DNA of 64,000 bases from DATAGZ01 sp036263455 (GTDB taxonomy: Bacteria; Pseudomonadota; Alphaproteobacteria; Dongiales; Dongiaceae), in contig DATAGZ010000014.1 of assembly GCA_036263455.1 (NCBI GenBank), positions 20,508-84,507 on the forward strand, in the 5' to 3' direction. The translations under genes were made by a program, and so were the position numbers. Position 1 is the stretch's first letter. The number at the start of each line of letters is the position of its first letter. This document shows positions 35,250 through 45,135 of the stretch, piece by piece. The notes under the pieces were generated by a model. That model made no database searches and was not told the origin of the DNA. It saw nothing but the letters and a program-made list of their open reading frames with translations.

Positions 35250-37331
35250 ATGAATTCAGGCGACTCGCTTCCCCCGATCGTCGGATGGCAGCCCGTCTAT
35301 GGGCGTCCGCCGATGCCACCGGCGTCGCCTCCGCCGCCGAAACGGCGCTGGCTGGTCCGCCTACTGTGGTTTTTCGGCCGGTGGGGATTGGTGCTCGCGG
35401 TGTGGGTGGTATTCGCGCTCGGTCTGTTTGCGGCCTGGTGCGCTTACGATCTGCCGGATATCCATCTGGTAAGCGAGGTCAAGCACCATTCGAGCGTACA
35501 GCTGCTCGGCGCCGATGGAAGCACGATCGCAAGCTATGGCGATCTCTATGGCGATATGCTGCGGCTCAACGAAATGCCCGCCTCCCTGATCCAAGCGGTG
35601 ATTGCCACGGAAGACCGGCGTTTCTATCACCACTTTGGAATCGACACGCTCGGCCTGGTGCGTGCGGCCTACGTCAATTATCGCGCTGGCCATGTCGTGC
35701 AAGGCGGGTCGTCGATCACCCAGCAATTGGTGAAGAATGTTTTCCTGACGCCAGAAAGGTCGCTGCATCGGAAGGGACAAGAGATGCTGCTGGCCCTCTG
35801 GCTGGAGCACGAATTCAGCAAGGACCAGATTTTAGAACTTTATCTCAACCGGGTCTATTTCGGAGCGGGCGCGTTTGGCGTCGATGCGGCCGCGCGCAAA
35901 TATTTTGGAAAATCCGCGCGCACCCTGGCGCCGTTCGAATCTGCGGTGATGGCGGGCCTGCTTAAGGCGCCTTCGAAATACAATCCCCTCAACGACCCCG
36001 AGCAAACGCTGCAGCGCACGCGGATCGTGCTCGCTAACATGGTCGCGGCCGGCTATCTCGACCGGGCGCAGGCGGCCCAGATCGCCGCGGCGCCCCCGCC
36101 GCAGGTTGCCAACCCCGCGCCCGCCGCCATCGGTCAGTATTTCGCCGACTGGGTCATCGATCAGGTATCCTCCTATGTCAGCGCGGACGGGCACGATCTC
36201 GTGGTACAGACCACCTTCGATCCGCGCATCGCCGCGCTTGCCCAGGAGGACATGACGCGCGTCATGGAAGGTCAGGGCGCGGCCTTGGGCGCGAGCCAAG
36301 CGGCGCTGGTGACGCTCTCGCCCAATGGCGCGATCCGCGCCATCCTGGGCGGCTTGAACTATCGCCGCAGTCAATATAATCGTGCGACCCAGTCGCTGCG
36401 CCAGCCGGGCTCGTCTTTCAAAGCCTTCGTATTCCTGAGCGCCTTCGACGCAGGCATGACGCCCGAGACGCATTTGACCGATGGGCCGGTCTCCATAGGG
36501 AAATGGCGGCCCGGCAATTATCTGGACAAGTTTTATGGCGACGTCACGCTGCGCGAAGCCTTCGCCCACTCGCTGAACTCGGTGGCGGTGCAGCTCTCGG
36601 AGCGTGTTGGACGGCGCCAGGTCATTGCCACCGCGCACAGGCTGGGGGTGACCGCGGACTTGCCCAATCATCCCGCGATCGCGCTCGGCTCGGCGGAGGT
36701 CAGTCTTCTCGAAATGACCGCCGCCTATGCCACTTTTGCCAATCTCGGGCGGGGGGTGCTTGCCTATGGCATCGAGCGCATCGCAACCCGCGACGGCCGG
36801 ATCCTCTACCAGCGGCGCGGCTCGGGGCTGGGCACGGTCGTCACGGCGCGCTCGCTTGCCTCCATGCTTGACGTCATGGGGGCAGTGCTCGATTTCGGCA
36901 CGGGGAAGAAGGCGAAGCTGGATGGCTGGCCGGCGGCGGGCAAGACCGGGACGACTCAATCCTATCGCGATGCCTGGTTCATCGGGCTGACCTCGGAATT
37001 GGTGACGGGCGTTTGGGTCGGCAACGACAATGGAGAGGCGATGGAAAAGGTAACGGGAGGCTCGCTGCCCGTACAGATTTGGCACGATTTCATGACGCGC
37101 GCGCTGCAGGGTAAACAGCCGCGCGCCATTCCGCTTCCCGGCGGCGGAGGTGGCGGCGTTGCCAATCCCGGAGCGGCTCCGCCCACGCCTGCGCCGGTCG
37201 CAGCGACCGAGCCCGTTGATACGGTCGCGAGTGGTAAAAGCGGTATCGAGCAATTGCTCGACGCCATTATCTCCGATTCGAACTCGTCTCCGCCATCGCC
37301 ACCTCAGCCGACAGCGCCTCCGGTTCAATAA
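35250..37331 (+). CDS. Class A penicillin-binding protein (PBP1A family)
   Basis: A 693-aa bifunctional enzyme that polymerises and crosslinks peptidoglycan. It has a proline-rich cytoplasmic tail and TM helix at about 46-64. The GT51 domain carries catalytic Glu121 in ATEDRRFYHHFG and QGGSSITQQLVKN. The transpeptidase domain has Ser388-Ser-Phe-Lys391, Ser441-Leu-Asn443 and Lys565-Thr-Gly-Thr. The tail has Gly, Pro and Ala-rich stretches. It is shorter than classical PBP1A (about 800 aa) because it lacks the OB-type insert. The last 65 bp overlap the convergent Bcr/CflA gene. Confidence 0.92.
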   Translation: MNSGDSLPPIVGWQPVYGRPPMPPASPPPPKRRWLVRLLWFFGRWGLVLAVWVVFALGLFAAWCAYDLPDIHLVSEVKHHSSVQLLGADGSTIASYGDLYGDMLRLNEMPASLIQAVIATEDRRFYHHFGIDTLGLVRAAYVNYRAGHVVQGGSSITQQLVKNVFLTPERSLHRKGQEMLLALWLEHEFSKDQILELYLNRVYFGAGAFGVDAAARKYFGKSARTLAPFESAVMAGLLKAPSKYNPLNDPEQTLQRTRIVLANMVAAGYLDRAQAAQIAAAPPPQVANPAPAAIGQYFADWVIDQVSSYVSADGHDLVVQTTFDPRIAALAQEDMTRVMEGQGAALGASQAALVTLSPNGAIRAILGGLNYRRSQYNRATQSLRQPGSSFKAFVFLSAFDAGMTPETHLTDGPVSIGKWRPGNYLDKFYGDVTLREAFAHSLNSVAVQLSERVGRRQVIATAHRLGVTADLPNHPAIALGSAEVSLLEMTAAYATFANLGRGVLAYGIERIATRDGRILYQRRGSGLGTVVTARSLASMLDVMGAVLDFGTGKKAKLDGWPAAGKTGTTQSYRDAWFIGLTSELVTGVWVGNDNGEAMEKVTGGSLPVQIWHDFMTRALQGKQPRAIPLPGGGGGGVANPGAAPPTPAPVAATEPVDTVASGKSGIEQLLDAIISDSNSSPPSPPQPTAPPVQ

Positions 37332-38520
37332 AAGTATCCGTGACCCTGGCCAATTGGCGCAGCCGTAGGCCGGCATGGAGCACCATGCCGGCGCATAATG
37401 TCATGAAGATGCTCATCGGCAACGCGCTGTGCGTGGGGATCTGGGCCAGCAAGGCGCCCGTGAGCGCCGAAACGCAGTTGGTGATGAAATTAAGCATCGA
37501 GGAGGCGGCGCCTGCTGCATGTGGATAGGGGGCGACGCCCAGCCCTTGAGCTATCGGCAAGGCGAGGCCGCAGCCGGCATTCATGAAATAGATTCCCACC
37601 ATGAGCGGTACGACGCCGTGCGTGGTCGCGGCGATGCCGATCAGCACGCATCCCGCGCCGGTCGAAAGCAACGCTCCCGCCAAGAGAATATGTTCCGGCT
37701 TGCGCGCCTTGGCGAGGCGGCCGCCGCCCATTGCACCGCTCACGAAGCCGAGGACGAAAACCGCGAAGACCAGCCCGAAACGGTGCGGCGGTACGCCCAG
37801 CACATCGATGAAGACGAAAGAAGAGGTGGAGAGAAAACAGAAGATCGCCCCATAGGTAAAGGCGGTTGCCTGAATCACCATACGAAAATGCCGGTCCCGC
37901 AGGAAGAGCGCGTAGGTCTTTATCACGGTCACGATTCCGCCCGCCTGGGTGGGAGGAGCGCTCAGGGTCTCGGGCAGGAGCCGCCAGGTCAGAACCGCAC
38001 CCAGGCCGCCATAGAGGGCAAGGAAAAGGAAATTGGCCTGCCAGCCAACCAAACTTTGCAGTGCGCCGCCGACGAAGGGTCCCAGCAGGGGTGCGAGGGC
38101 GCCGCTGGCACTTAAATAGGGCATCATCCGCACCGAACCGCTTGCGCCATAGGCATCGCGCACGATTGCGCGGCCGATGACAGGTCCGGTCGCCGCTCCG
38201 ATGGCCTGGATGAAGCGCCCAAGCCAAAGCCAATGAATCGATGGCGCCCAGGCGCAGCCGAGGCTGGCTACGGCAAAGACCAACAGGCCGCCGATCAGCA
38301 CTGGGCGGCGCCCAATCCGATCGGAGACGGGTCCACAGACCAGCATGCTCCCGGCGAAACCCAAGAGGAAGATCGAGAGCGTCGCCTGGGTTTCGGCCTG
38401 GCTCGCATGCAGCGCGACGGCAATGGCAGGCAAGGAGGGAAGATACAGATCCGTCGAAATCGCTCCCGCCGTGGTGATAAAGACGAGCAGAGCAAAGCCC
38501 GTCCGCGCGAGGGGCATCAT
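37267..38520 (-). CDS. Bcr/CflA family multidrug efflux MFS transporter
   Basis: A 417-aa protein with 12 TM helices. STDLYLPSLPAIA in TM1 is the Bcr/CflA signature; GPVSDRIGRRPVLIGG is the MFS loop after TM2, and GRAIVRDAYG follows TM4. It probably exports drugs or dipeptide-like compounds by proton antiport. Its start overlaps the stop of the M16 gene (ATGA), so it is the last gene of the long ribF-ileS-lspA operon. Its 3' end overlaps the opposite PBP gene by 65 bp. Confidence 0.9.
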   Translation of the reverse strand: MMPLARTGFALLVFITTAGAISTDLYLPSLPAIAVALHASQAETQATLSIFLLGFAGSMLVCGPVSDRIGRRPVLIGGLLVFAVASLGCAWAPSIHWLWLGRFIQAIGAATGPVIGRAIVRDAYGASGSVRMMPYLSASGALAPLLGPFVGGALQSLVGWQANFLFLALYGGLGAVLTWRLLPETLSAPPTQAGGIVTVIKTYALFLRDRHFRMVIQATAFTYGAIFCFLSTSSFVFIDVLGVPPHRFGLVFAVFVLGFVSGAMGGGRLAKARKPEHILLAGALLSTGAGCVLIGIAATTHGVVPLMVGIYFMNAGCGLALPIAQGLGVAPYPHAAGAASSMLNFITNCVSALTGALLAQIPTHSALPMSIFMTLCAGMVLHAGLRLRQLARVTDTFIEPEALSAEVAMAETSSNRR

Positions 38521-39836
38521 TGGCCGAGCTGGGGCAGGGAAAGGGTCGGCACCAACCCCTCGGGCGCACCAACGACCACGAAGGTCAAATGGTCCGGGTC
38601 AAGCAATTTCTGGGCGAGCCTGCGCAGATCCTCGGCGGTCACGGCGGCGAAGAGCGCTTGGCGCCGGTCGGGATAATCCTTGCCTCGCCCTTCGAATTTA
38701 AGCGAAGCGGCGACCTCGGCCGCGTCGGTGAGATTGGCGAAGTTGCGAGGATAAAACCCGATAATATAGGTCTTTGCCGCGTCAATCTCGGCCGCGCTTG
38801 GCCCCTCGTTCCGAAAACGCTGCCACTCCTGTTGGATAAGCGCGATGGTTTCCGCGGTGCTGGCGGTTTTCGTCTGCGTCTCGCCAACCAGAATATTGGA
38901 ACGTTCATGCTGGGTCAGAGCGGTATCGATGCCATAGCTCAAGCCGCGCTTCACCCGGATCTCACGCATGAGCCGCGACTGAAACCCGCCGCCGCCCATG
39001 ATGTAGTTGAGCACATAGGCGGTATAGAAATCAGGATCGTGAAGATCGATACCAGGCGCGGCAAAGGCGACCACGCTTTGGGGTAGGTCGCGCTTGAGCA
39101 GGGCCATTCCCTTAGGGAGGCGGGGCCCAAATGGGGGCAGGGGGGCACCCGTCGCGTGTGCGGCGAGACCCGCCAAGGCCTGGCCCAGGAAAGCGTCGAT
39201 ATCGGAGGCGCTTGCGTCTCCGGCCGCACCCGCGGCAAGCGTGTCGATGGTCAAGCGGTCGTGCAAAAATTGGCGAAGACCATCGGCGGTGATCCGGTTC
39301 AGGCTTTCGGGCGTGTACTGTCCTGCCGCGGCATAGGGATGTCCCTGGAAAACGATATGCGCCAGCGTATCCTGCGCGGCCCTATCTGGGTCTTCGAGTT
39401 CCTGGCGGTAGACTGCGAGCAGCTGGTCGCGCACCCGTGCCATGGAAGAATCGGAAAAATGCGGCTGAGTCAGCGCCAGATTGAGGAGCCGTGCGGCCCG
39501 GTCGCGATCCGAGGAGAGGAAAGAAAGGGTAATCGTAAAGCGGTCGCCGCTCGCGCTGAAATCCAGGTCGATACCGCTGTTCTCCAGTTCGCGGCGATAG
39601 GCGGTGGCGTCGTAAGGTCCGGCGCCCTCCTCCAGCATCGCGGTGAGAAATTTCGCGGTTCCCTCGTGCCCGGCGGGGTCATAGGCCCAACCCGCGCGGA
39701 AATACAGGGTCATCGCGATCAGGGGATCGCTGTGATCCTCGATAAAATAGACATTCCGCGGGGTCTCCTGAATGGTGACGGCCTGAGCGAGGCCAGCGCA
39801 TAGAACGAAAATCAGAAGGAAAAGATAGCGCATCAT
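38517..39836 (-). CDS. M16 family protein without HxxEH (inactive partner)
   Basis: A 439-aa exported protein (signal peptide MMRYLFLLIFVLCAGLAQA) with two M16 domains. At the place of the zinc motif it reads GHEGTAKFLTAMLEEG, so the HxxEH site is missing. The C-terminal SRLMREIRVKRGLSYGI has the Arg and Tyr residues typical of the second subunit of M16B heterodimers. It should pair with the active protease upstream, whose stop it overlaps (ATGATG). ATG 39836 is used as the start. Confidence 0.88.
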   Translation of the reverse strand: MMRYLFLLIFVLCAGLAQAVTIQETPRNVYFIEDHSDPLIAMTLYFRAGWAYDPAGHEGTAKFLTAMLEEGAGPYDATAYRRELENSGIDLDFSASGDRFTITLSFLSSDRDRAARLLNLALTQPHFSDSSMARVRDQLLAVYRQELEDPDRAAQDTLAHIVFQGHPYAAAGQYTPESLNRITADGLRQFLHDRLTIDTLAAGAAGDASASDIDAFLGQALAGLAAHATGAPLPPFGPRLPKGMALLKRDLPQSVVAFAAPGIDLHDPDFYTAYVLNYIMGGGGFQSRLMREIRVKRGLSYGIDTALTQHERSNILVGETQTKTASTAETIALIQQEWQRFRNEGPSAAEIDAAKTYIIGFYPRNFANLTDAAEVAASLKFEGRGKDYPDRRQALFAAVTAEDLRRLAQKLLDPDHLTFVVVGAPEGLVPTLSLPQLGQ

Positions 39837-41185
39837 TGCTCTCCCGGCAGGAGCCGGCTTTCGACGCCGGGGACCGAGAACACCGACTGCGCCGCCCGCT
39901 TGATATCGTCGTTCGTCACCGCCTCGATAAAAGTGGGCCAATTCTGAATGTCTAGAAGCGAACGGTCGGTGGCGAGCCCGGTTCCCACGATATCGGCGGG
40001 GCCGGTCAGATCCGCGCGGGTTTTGATGACCGCGATCAGCAGGCGCTTCTTGGCGTTGGCGAGTTCTTCCCTGGTCACGCCGCCCAGGGCGATCTTATGC
40101 GTGATGGTCATGAAGCGCTCCCTAATCCCATCGAGCTGCTTCTCGTCATTGGTGGCAGCCCACAGGCCGAAGCTCGAAACATCATAGGGACGGGGAGAAT
40201 AGCGTGCCCCCACACCGGCAGCGACTTTCTTGTCGATCACCATATCCTCATAGAGCAGGCCGGTATCCCCGCTCAGCACCTCGCGAAGCACCTGGAGCGC
40301 GTAGGCATCGTTGCCCGTGGCGGTGCGATAGGAGGGCGCCAGAAAGCTGATTCCGATAGATGGCAGATGCGCGAGCGGCGAGCGGAAGGACACCTGCGTC
40401 GTCACGCGGTGCGGCGGCTCGACGAGGCGCTGGCGCCGTGGGATGTCGCGGCGGGCAAGGGCTGCGAAATGCTTCTCGACGAGACCGCGCGCCTCTTGAG
40501 GAGTGACGTCGCCCGCCAGCACGAGCACCGCATTGTTGGGCGCGTAATAATGGCGGTAGAAATCGAGCGCATCCTGCGTCGTGTATTGTTTCATTTCGTG
40601 CAGCCACCCTATGACTGGCAGGCGGTACGGGGAATTGAGGTAGAGCGCGGCGTTCTCGGCCTCGGCCAATTGCGCGCCCGGATCGTTGTCGATGCGCTGG
40701 CGGCGCTCTTCGATGATCACATCGCGTTCGGGCAGGACGGTTGCGTCGTCGAGCGTCAGGTGCTCCATCCGGTCGGCCTCGATATCGAGGACTTGTTCCA
40801 ACTGATCCTTGGGAATGACTTCGTGGAATTCGGTCACATCTTGATTGGTGGAGGCGTTCGACTCACCGCCATGGCTTTGAATGAGGCGGTCGAACGCGCC
40901 ATCGGGATACCTGGCGGTGCCTTTGAACATCAAATGCTCGAGAAAATGCGCCGCGCCATTTTTCCCCGGCGGACCGTCTGCGGCGCCGACTTTGTAGAAG
41001 ACCTGGACCAGAACCACTGGCGCACGGTGATTGGGCAGGATGACCGTCTCCAAGCCGTTGGCGAGGGTGAAATGGACCAGATCGAAGCGCGGCCCCTGCG
41101 CATGGACAGCCGATGGAACAGCCGCCGCCAAAACCAGGCAAACGAGGAGAAGCAGAGAGGGGATCACCCTAGATATGCTGATCAT
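39833..41185 (-). CDS. M16 family zinc protease, active subunit
   Basis: A 450-aa exported metallopeptidase: signal peptide 1-29 (VHA/QGP), zinc site His80-Phe-Leu-Glu83-His84 and distal ligand Glu160 region (VIIEERRQR). It acts in the periplasm, probably as a heterodimer with the next gene product, to degrade peptides or misfolded proteins. The pair next to a DUF3035 lipoprotein and lspA is a recurring arrangement in alphaproteobacteria. Confidence 0.92.
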   Translation of the reverse strand: MISISRVIPSLLLLVCLVLAAAVPSAVHAQGPRFDLVHFTLANGLETVILPNHRAPVVLVQVFYKVGAADGPPGKNGAAHFLEHLMFKGTARYPDGAFDRLIQSHGGESNASTNQDVTEFHEVIPKDQLEQVLDIEADRMEHLTLDDATVLPERDVIIEERRQRIDNDPGAQLAEAENAALYLNSPYRLPVIGWLHEMKQYTTQDALDFYRHYYAPNNAVLVLAGDVTPQEARGLVEKHFAALARRDIPRRQRLVEPPHRVTTQVSFRSPLAHLPSIGISFLAPSYRTATGNDAYALQVLREVLSGDTGLLYEDMVIDKKVAAGVGARYSPRPYDVSSFGLWAATNDEKQLDGIRERFMTITHKIALGGVTREELANAKKRLLIAVIKTRADLTGPADIVGTGLATDRSLLDIQNWPTFIEAVTNDDIKRAAQSVFSVPGVESRLLPGEQ

Positions 41186-41238
41186 GGCGGATCTCCGGAG
41201 CGGCGTCGCCGGCTTGCGGCGAGATGCTCCCGCAGGTA

Positions 41239-41859
41239 TTAAAACAGGCCTTCCAGGATGCCGCGCTTCCTGCGGACGATGACCGGGACCTCGCCCTCGT
41301 TGGCAGGCTTGCCCAGGGCGGCGTTTTCTTGAAGCCGCTTCTGTTCCAGGGTCGGATCCACGACTGTTCCGTACGGTTCGGGCTTACGCCAGAAGACCAG
41401 TGTATCGAGAAGCGTTTGCGAACTGCTCTCGCTGTCGGCCGTTTCCTGATCTACCGTCTGGCGAATGTTGGGATCGATACCGGAGATCGAGGCGTTCTGC
41501 AGAAGCACCGTCTCGCCTGCCGATTGCGAATTGCCGCTATCTCCCTCGCCGACAACTAACTCGTTCGTGCCGGCATCCGCCGTCTGCGCCGGCGTACCCA
41601 CCGGCTGGCCATTGGGCTGGTAGCCAAACAGGGCTGCCTGCGCCTGGTCCCGCGCCGTTCCCTCTTGCGGTCGAGGGGCGCCAGGGGTGGGGGGCCGTAG
41701 ATTGTAATCGGGTGGAAGGCTCAAGGGCGCGCGCGTCACCACGGTGAATTCATCGGGTTGATGCTTGGTCAGCCCGAGCACTTCCTTCGCGGAGTCACAG
41801 GCCGAGAGTCCCGCAGCCAAAACCAGAAGCGACAGATATTTCGTGGCGACGCTGTTCAA
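41239..41859 (-). CDS. bamF: DUF3035 lipoprotein (BamF-type)
   Basis: A 206-aa lipoprotein with lipobox LSAC (Cys21). After it come KHQPDEFTVVTRAPLSLPPDY, cut here across the DUF3035 start, and a Pro/Gln/Ala-rich middle. In Caulobacter this family (BamF) is a subunit of the outer-membrane beta-barrel assembly machine. The C-terminal part (IVRRKRGILEGLF) is conserved in the family. Its start overlaps the lspA stop (ATGA). Confidence 0.85.
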   Translation of the reverse strand: MNSVATKYLSLLVLAAGLSACDSAKEVLGLTKHQPDEFTVVTRAPLSLPPDYNLRPPTPGAPRPQEGTARDQAQAALFGYQPNGQPVGTPAQTADAGTNELVVGEGDSGNSQSAGETVLLQNASISGIDPNIRQTVDQETADSESSSQTLLDTLVFWRKPEPYGTVVDPTLEQKRLQENAALGKPANEGEVPVIVRRKRGILEGLF

Positions 41860-42347
41860 AACGAGCTTTTCTTAGCGCTTTTTCGTTCATAAAACAACCC
41901 GTCCAGAATCAAACAGAAAATGCCGATACTTATGGCGGAATCGGCCAGGTTGAAAGCAGGCCAGTGATAGTCGCCATAATGGACGTCGAGGAAATCGAAA
42001 ACGGCTCCGAAACGGAGCCGGTCGGCGACATTGCCCAGGGCGCCGCCCACGACCAGGCCGATTCCCAGCACGCCGGGGCCGTTCTGCATCGTCTGCAGCC
42101 AGCGGATCAGGAAGGCGCAGATCACCAGCGAGAGTGCGACGAGAAGAAGAGGGCCATGACGGCCGCCCTCGCGGAAGATGCTGAAGGCCACGCCGTGGTT
42201 CCAGGCGCCGACTACCGAAAAGAACGGCGTCAAGACGTGCTCGCCGCTGTCGATCCATTGGCGAATCCAGCCCTTGCTCAGCTGATCGAGGGTGATGACG
42301 CCCAGCGCGACAAGCAGCGCTGTGATGTTGGCGTTACGCCGGGACAT
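41856..42347 (-). CDS. lspA: Lipoprotein signal peptidase LspA
   Basis: A 163-aa inner-membrane aspartyl protease (SPase II) with four TM helices that removes the signal peptide from prolipoproteins. The catalytic pair is Asp109 (GGALGNVADR) and Asp136 (FNLADSAIS). Its start lies within the last 14 bp of ileS, and it overlaps the DUF3035 lipoprotein gene, one of its likely substrates. Confidence 0.94.
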   Translation of the reverse strand: MSRRNANITALLVALGVITLDQLSKGWIRQWIDSGEHVLTPFFSVVGAWNHGVAFSIFREGGRHGPLLLVALSLVICAFLIRWLQTMQNGPGVLGIGLVVGGALGNVADRLRFGAVFDFLDVHYGDYHWPAFNLADSAISIGIFCLILDGLFYERKSAKKSSF

Positions 42348-45135
42348 GATGACTGGCTACGGCGTCCTCGCACCGTCCGCAAAGATCCGGGTGAGCGACA
42401 CTCTTTCCCACTTCGGGAAGGACTTTCCAGCAGCGCTCGCATTTTTGCCCCTCGGCGGCGGCCATACTGACAGCGATATGTTCGACGCCGGGCAGGCGGA
42501 ATGCATCCGCAGGTGCTGGGCCGTGATGGATGGCCATTCCCGAGGTGATTGCCAGTGCGGCCAGATCGACCCCCGCCAGAACAGTGGGCCAATCGCCGGC
42601 GAGATATAGGTGGGGCGCGGCCTGGAGCGAGGAGCCGATGCTCTTTTCGGCGCGCGCAACCTCGAGGGCCCCGGTGATCACGCCGCGCGCCTCGCGAATG
42701 CGCCGCCAGCGCTCCTCGAGCGCTTCGTCGCGCCATTCGGAAGGCAGTGCCGGGTAATCGCGCAAATGGACCGAATCTTCGTCTCCGGAGATAGGCCGAT
42801 TCTGCCAGGCTTCCTCGGCGGTGAAACAGAGAATAGGCGCAAGCCAGGCACTCAAGCAGGAAAAGAGGTCGGCAAGCAGGGTGCGGGTGGCGCGCCGCTC
42901 CAGGCGGCGGGGATCGTCGCAATAGAGCGTGTCCTTGCGGATGTCGAAATAGAAGGCCGAAAGATCCCGAGTGCAGAACTGGTGGAGCGCCACATACATG
43001 TCATGGAAGTCGAAATTTTCGGCGGCCCGGCGTACGCGGCTATCGAGCCGCGCAAGTTCGCTGCGCATTAGCCGTTCCAGCTCGGGTAGCTCGGCATGCG
43101 CCAGGCGCTCTTCTTCCCGCCAGCCCTTCAATCCGCCCAAGAGATAGCGCAGCGTATTGCGCAGCTTGCGATAGGATTCGGCGGTATGTTTGAGGATCTC
43201 AGGTCCGATGCTGATATCCTCGGCGAAATCCGCGGCGACGATCCATAACCGCAGAATATCCGCTCCGTATTGAGTCATGACATCCTGAGGCGCCACGGTG
43301 TTGCCGAGCGATTTCGACATTTTCCGGTCGCGCTCGTCCAGGATGAAGCCATGGGTCAAAAGGGCGCGGAATGGCGCGCGCCCGCGTGTCCCGCAGGCCT
43401 CGAGCAGCGAGGAATGAAACCAGCCGCGATGCTGGTCCGACCCTTCGAGGTAAAGATCCGCGGGAGAATGCAGGAGAGGATTCTTCTCCAGCACGAAGGC
43501 ATGGCTCGAACCGGACTCGAACCAGACATCGACGATATCGCGGATCTGTTCGTATTCCTCGGCCGGATAATCCGGCCCCAGAAACCGCTCGGGCGGCGAA
43601 GAGAACCAGCAATCGGCGCCTTCTTTGGCGAAGGCCTTGGCAATGGCGTCGCCGACGCGCGGATCCTTGAGAATCTCTCCGCTCTTCCGGTTGACGAAAA
43701 TCGCGATCGGAACACCCCAGGCGCGTTGCCGGGAAATGCACCAGTCAGGACGCTCGGCGATCATCGCGGCGAGCCGTGCCTTTCCTTGCGGAGGCACGAA
43801 GCGTGTCTTGCCGATCTCCGCGAGCGCGGTCTCGCGCAGTCCGTCATGGCCCATGGCGATGAACCATTGCGGCGTGTTGCGGAAGATAAGGGGTGCCTTC
43901 GACCGCCAGGAATGCGGATAGGAATGGGTGATCGTGCCGCTCGCCACCAGTGCTCCGGCCCGATCCAAGGCCGCCAAGACCGCCTGGTCGGCCTCGCCCT
44001 TCTTGCCCTGAGGGGTGAGAACGCGCTTGCCGGCAAAAAGCGGGACGTGATCGTAATATTGCCCTTCCGGTCCGACCGTCTGTGGAATGTCGATGCCATG
44101 GGCAAGGCCCAGTTCGTAATCGTCGGCGCCGTGTCCCGGGGCGATGTGGACGAAGCCGGTTCCGGCATCCATGGTCACGAAGTCGCCCGCCAGCACCGGC
44201 ACGTCAAACTCATAGCCTTGCCCTGCGAAGGGATGGCGGCAGATCGTTCCGACGATATCCGCGCCAGACAAAGTGGCCACGACCTCCGCGGTCTGTCCGA
44301 GCTTTTCGGCGAAAGCGGGGAGAAGCGCTTCGGCCACGACGTATTTCTTTTCCCCTGCTTGGGCGACCGCGTAGCGGGCTTCGGCCGCGCAAGCGATCGC
44401 GCGGTTGCCCGGAATGGTCCAGGGCGTGGTCGTCCAGATCACGATATTTGAGCCTGCGAGGCGAGGATCTTTGGGTCGGGCGACGGGAAAAGCCACCCAG
44501 ATCGCCGTCGAGACATGGTCGTGATATTCGAGCTCGGCTTCGGCGAGCGCGGTCTTCTCGACGACCGACCAGAGGACCGGCTTGGAGCCGCGGTAAAGGC
44601 CGCCATTCAGAGCAAACTTCCATATCTCCTGAACGATTCCGGCCTCAGCCTCGGGCGCCATGGTCGTATAGGGACTATCCCAGGTGCCGCCTACGCCCAG
44701 GCGCTTGAACTCCTCTCGCTGCACATCGACCCATCGGGCGGCGAACTCGCGGCATTCGCGTCGGAATTCAAGCAGCGGAACGTCATCCTTGTTCTTGCCC
44801 TTGGCGCGATACCCTTCTTCGATCTTCCATTCGATCGGAAGGCCGTGGCAGTCCCAGCCAGGGACATAGGGTGCGTTCTTGCCCATCATACGCTGGGTTC
44901 GAATCACCACATCCTTGAGGATCTTGTTGAGGGCGTGTCCGATATGGATATTGCCGTTCGCATAAGGCGGGCCGTCATGCAGAATAAAGGATGGCCGGTC
45001 GCGCCCGCGCTCAGCAAGCTTGCCTTCGAGGTCGATTTTTTGCCAATAGGCCAGCCAGCCGGGTTCGCGGCGCGGCAGATCGCCGCGCATCGGAAAAGGC
45101 GTCTCGGGGAGGAAGATCGTACTCTTATAATCCAT
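42334..45135 (-). CDS. ileS: Isoleucyl-tRNA synthetase IleS
   Basis: A 933-aa class I synthetase that charges tRNA-Ile and edits valine. HIGH is at 64-67 (GNIHIGHAL), the CP1 editing domain in the first half (IWTTTPWTIPGN), KMSKS in DRKMSKSLGN, and a C-terminal zinc finger with two CxxC pairs (KCERCWK, LCGRCEDA), i.e. the bacterial type. The ATG at 45135 (MDYKSTIFLPETPFPMRG) is the family start; it overlaps the ribF end by 11 bp. Confidence 0.95.
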   Translation of the reverse strand: MDYKSTIFLPETPFPMRGDLPRREPGWLAYWQKIDLEGKLAERGRDRPSFILHDGPPYANGNIHIGHALNKILKDVVIRTQRMMGKNAPYVPGWDCHGLPIEWKIEEGYRAKGKNKDDVPLLEFRRECREFAARWVDVQREEFKRLGVGGTWDSPYTTMAPEAEAGIVQEIWKFALNGGLYRGSKPVLWSVVEKTALAEAELEYHDHVSTAIWVAFPVARPKDPRLAGSNIVIWTTTPWTIPGNRAIACAAEARYAVAQAGEKKYVVAEALLPAFAEKLGQTAEVVATLSGADIVGTICRHPFAGQGYEFDVPVLAGDFVTMDAGTGFVHIAPGHGADDYELGLAHGIDIPQTVGPEGQYYDHVPLFAGKRVLTPQGKKGEADQAVLAALDRAGALVASGTITHSYPHSWRSKAPLIFRNTPQWFIAMGHDGLRETALAEIGKTRFVPPQGKARLAAMIAERPDWCISRQRAWGVPIAIFVNRKSGEILKDPRVGDAIAKAFAKEGADCWFSSPPERFLGPDYPAEEYEQIRDIVDVWFESGSSHAFVLEKNPLLHSPADLYLEGSDQHRGWFHSSLLEACGTRGRAPFRALLTHGFILDERDRKMSKSLGNTVAPQDVMTQYGADILRLWIVAADFAEDISIGPEILKHTAESYRKLRNTLRYLLGGLKGWREEERLAHAELPELERLMRSELARLDSRVRRAAENFDFHDMYVALHQFCTRDLSAFYFDIRKDTLYCDDPRRLERRATRTLLADLFSCLSAWLAPILCFTAEEAWQNRPISGDEDSVHLRDYPALPSEWRDEALEERWRRIREARGVITGALEVARAEKSIGSSLQAAPHLYLAGDWPTVLAGVDLAALAITSGMAIHHGPAPADAFRLPGVEHIAVSMAAAEGQKCERCWKVLPEVGKSVAHPDLCGRCEDAVASHHVPA

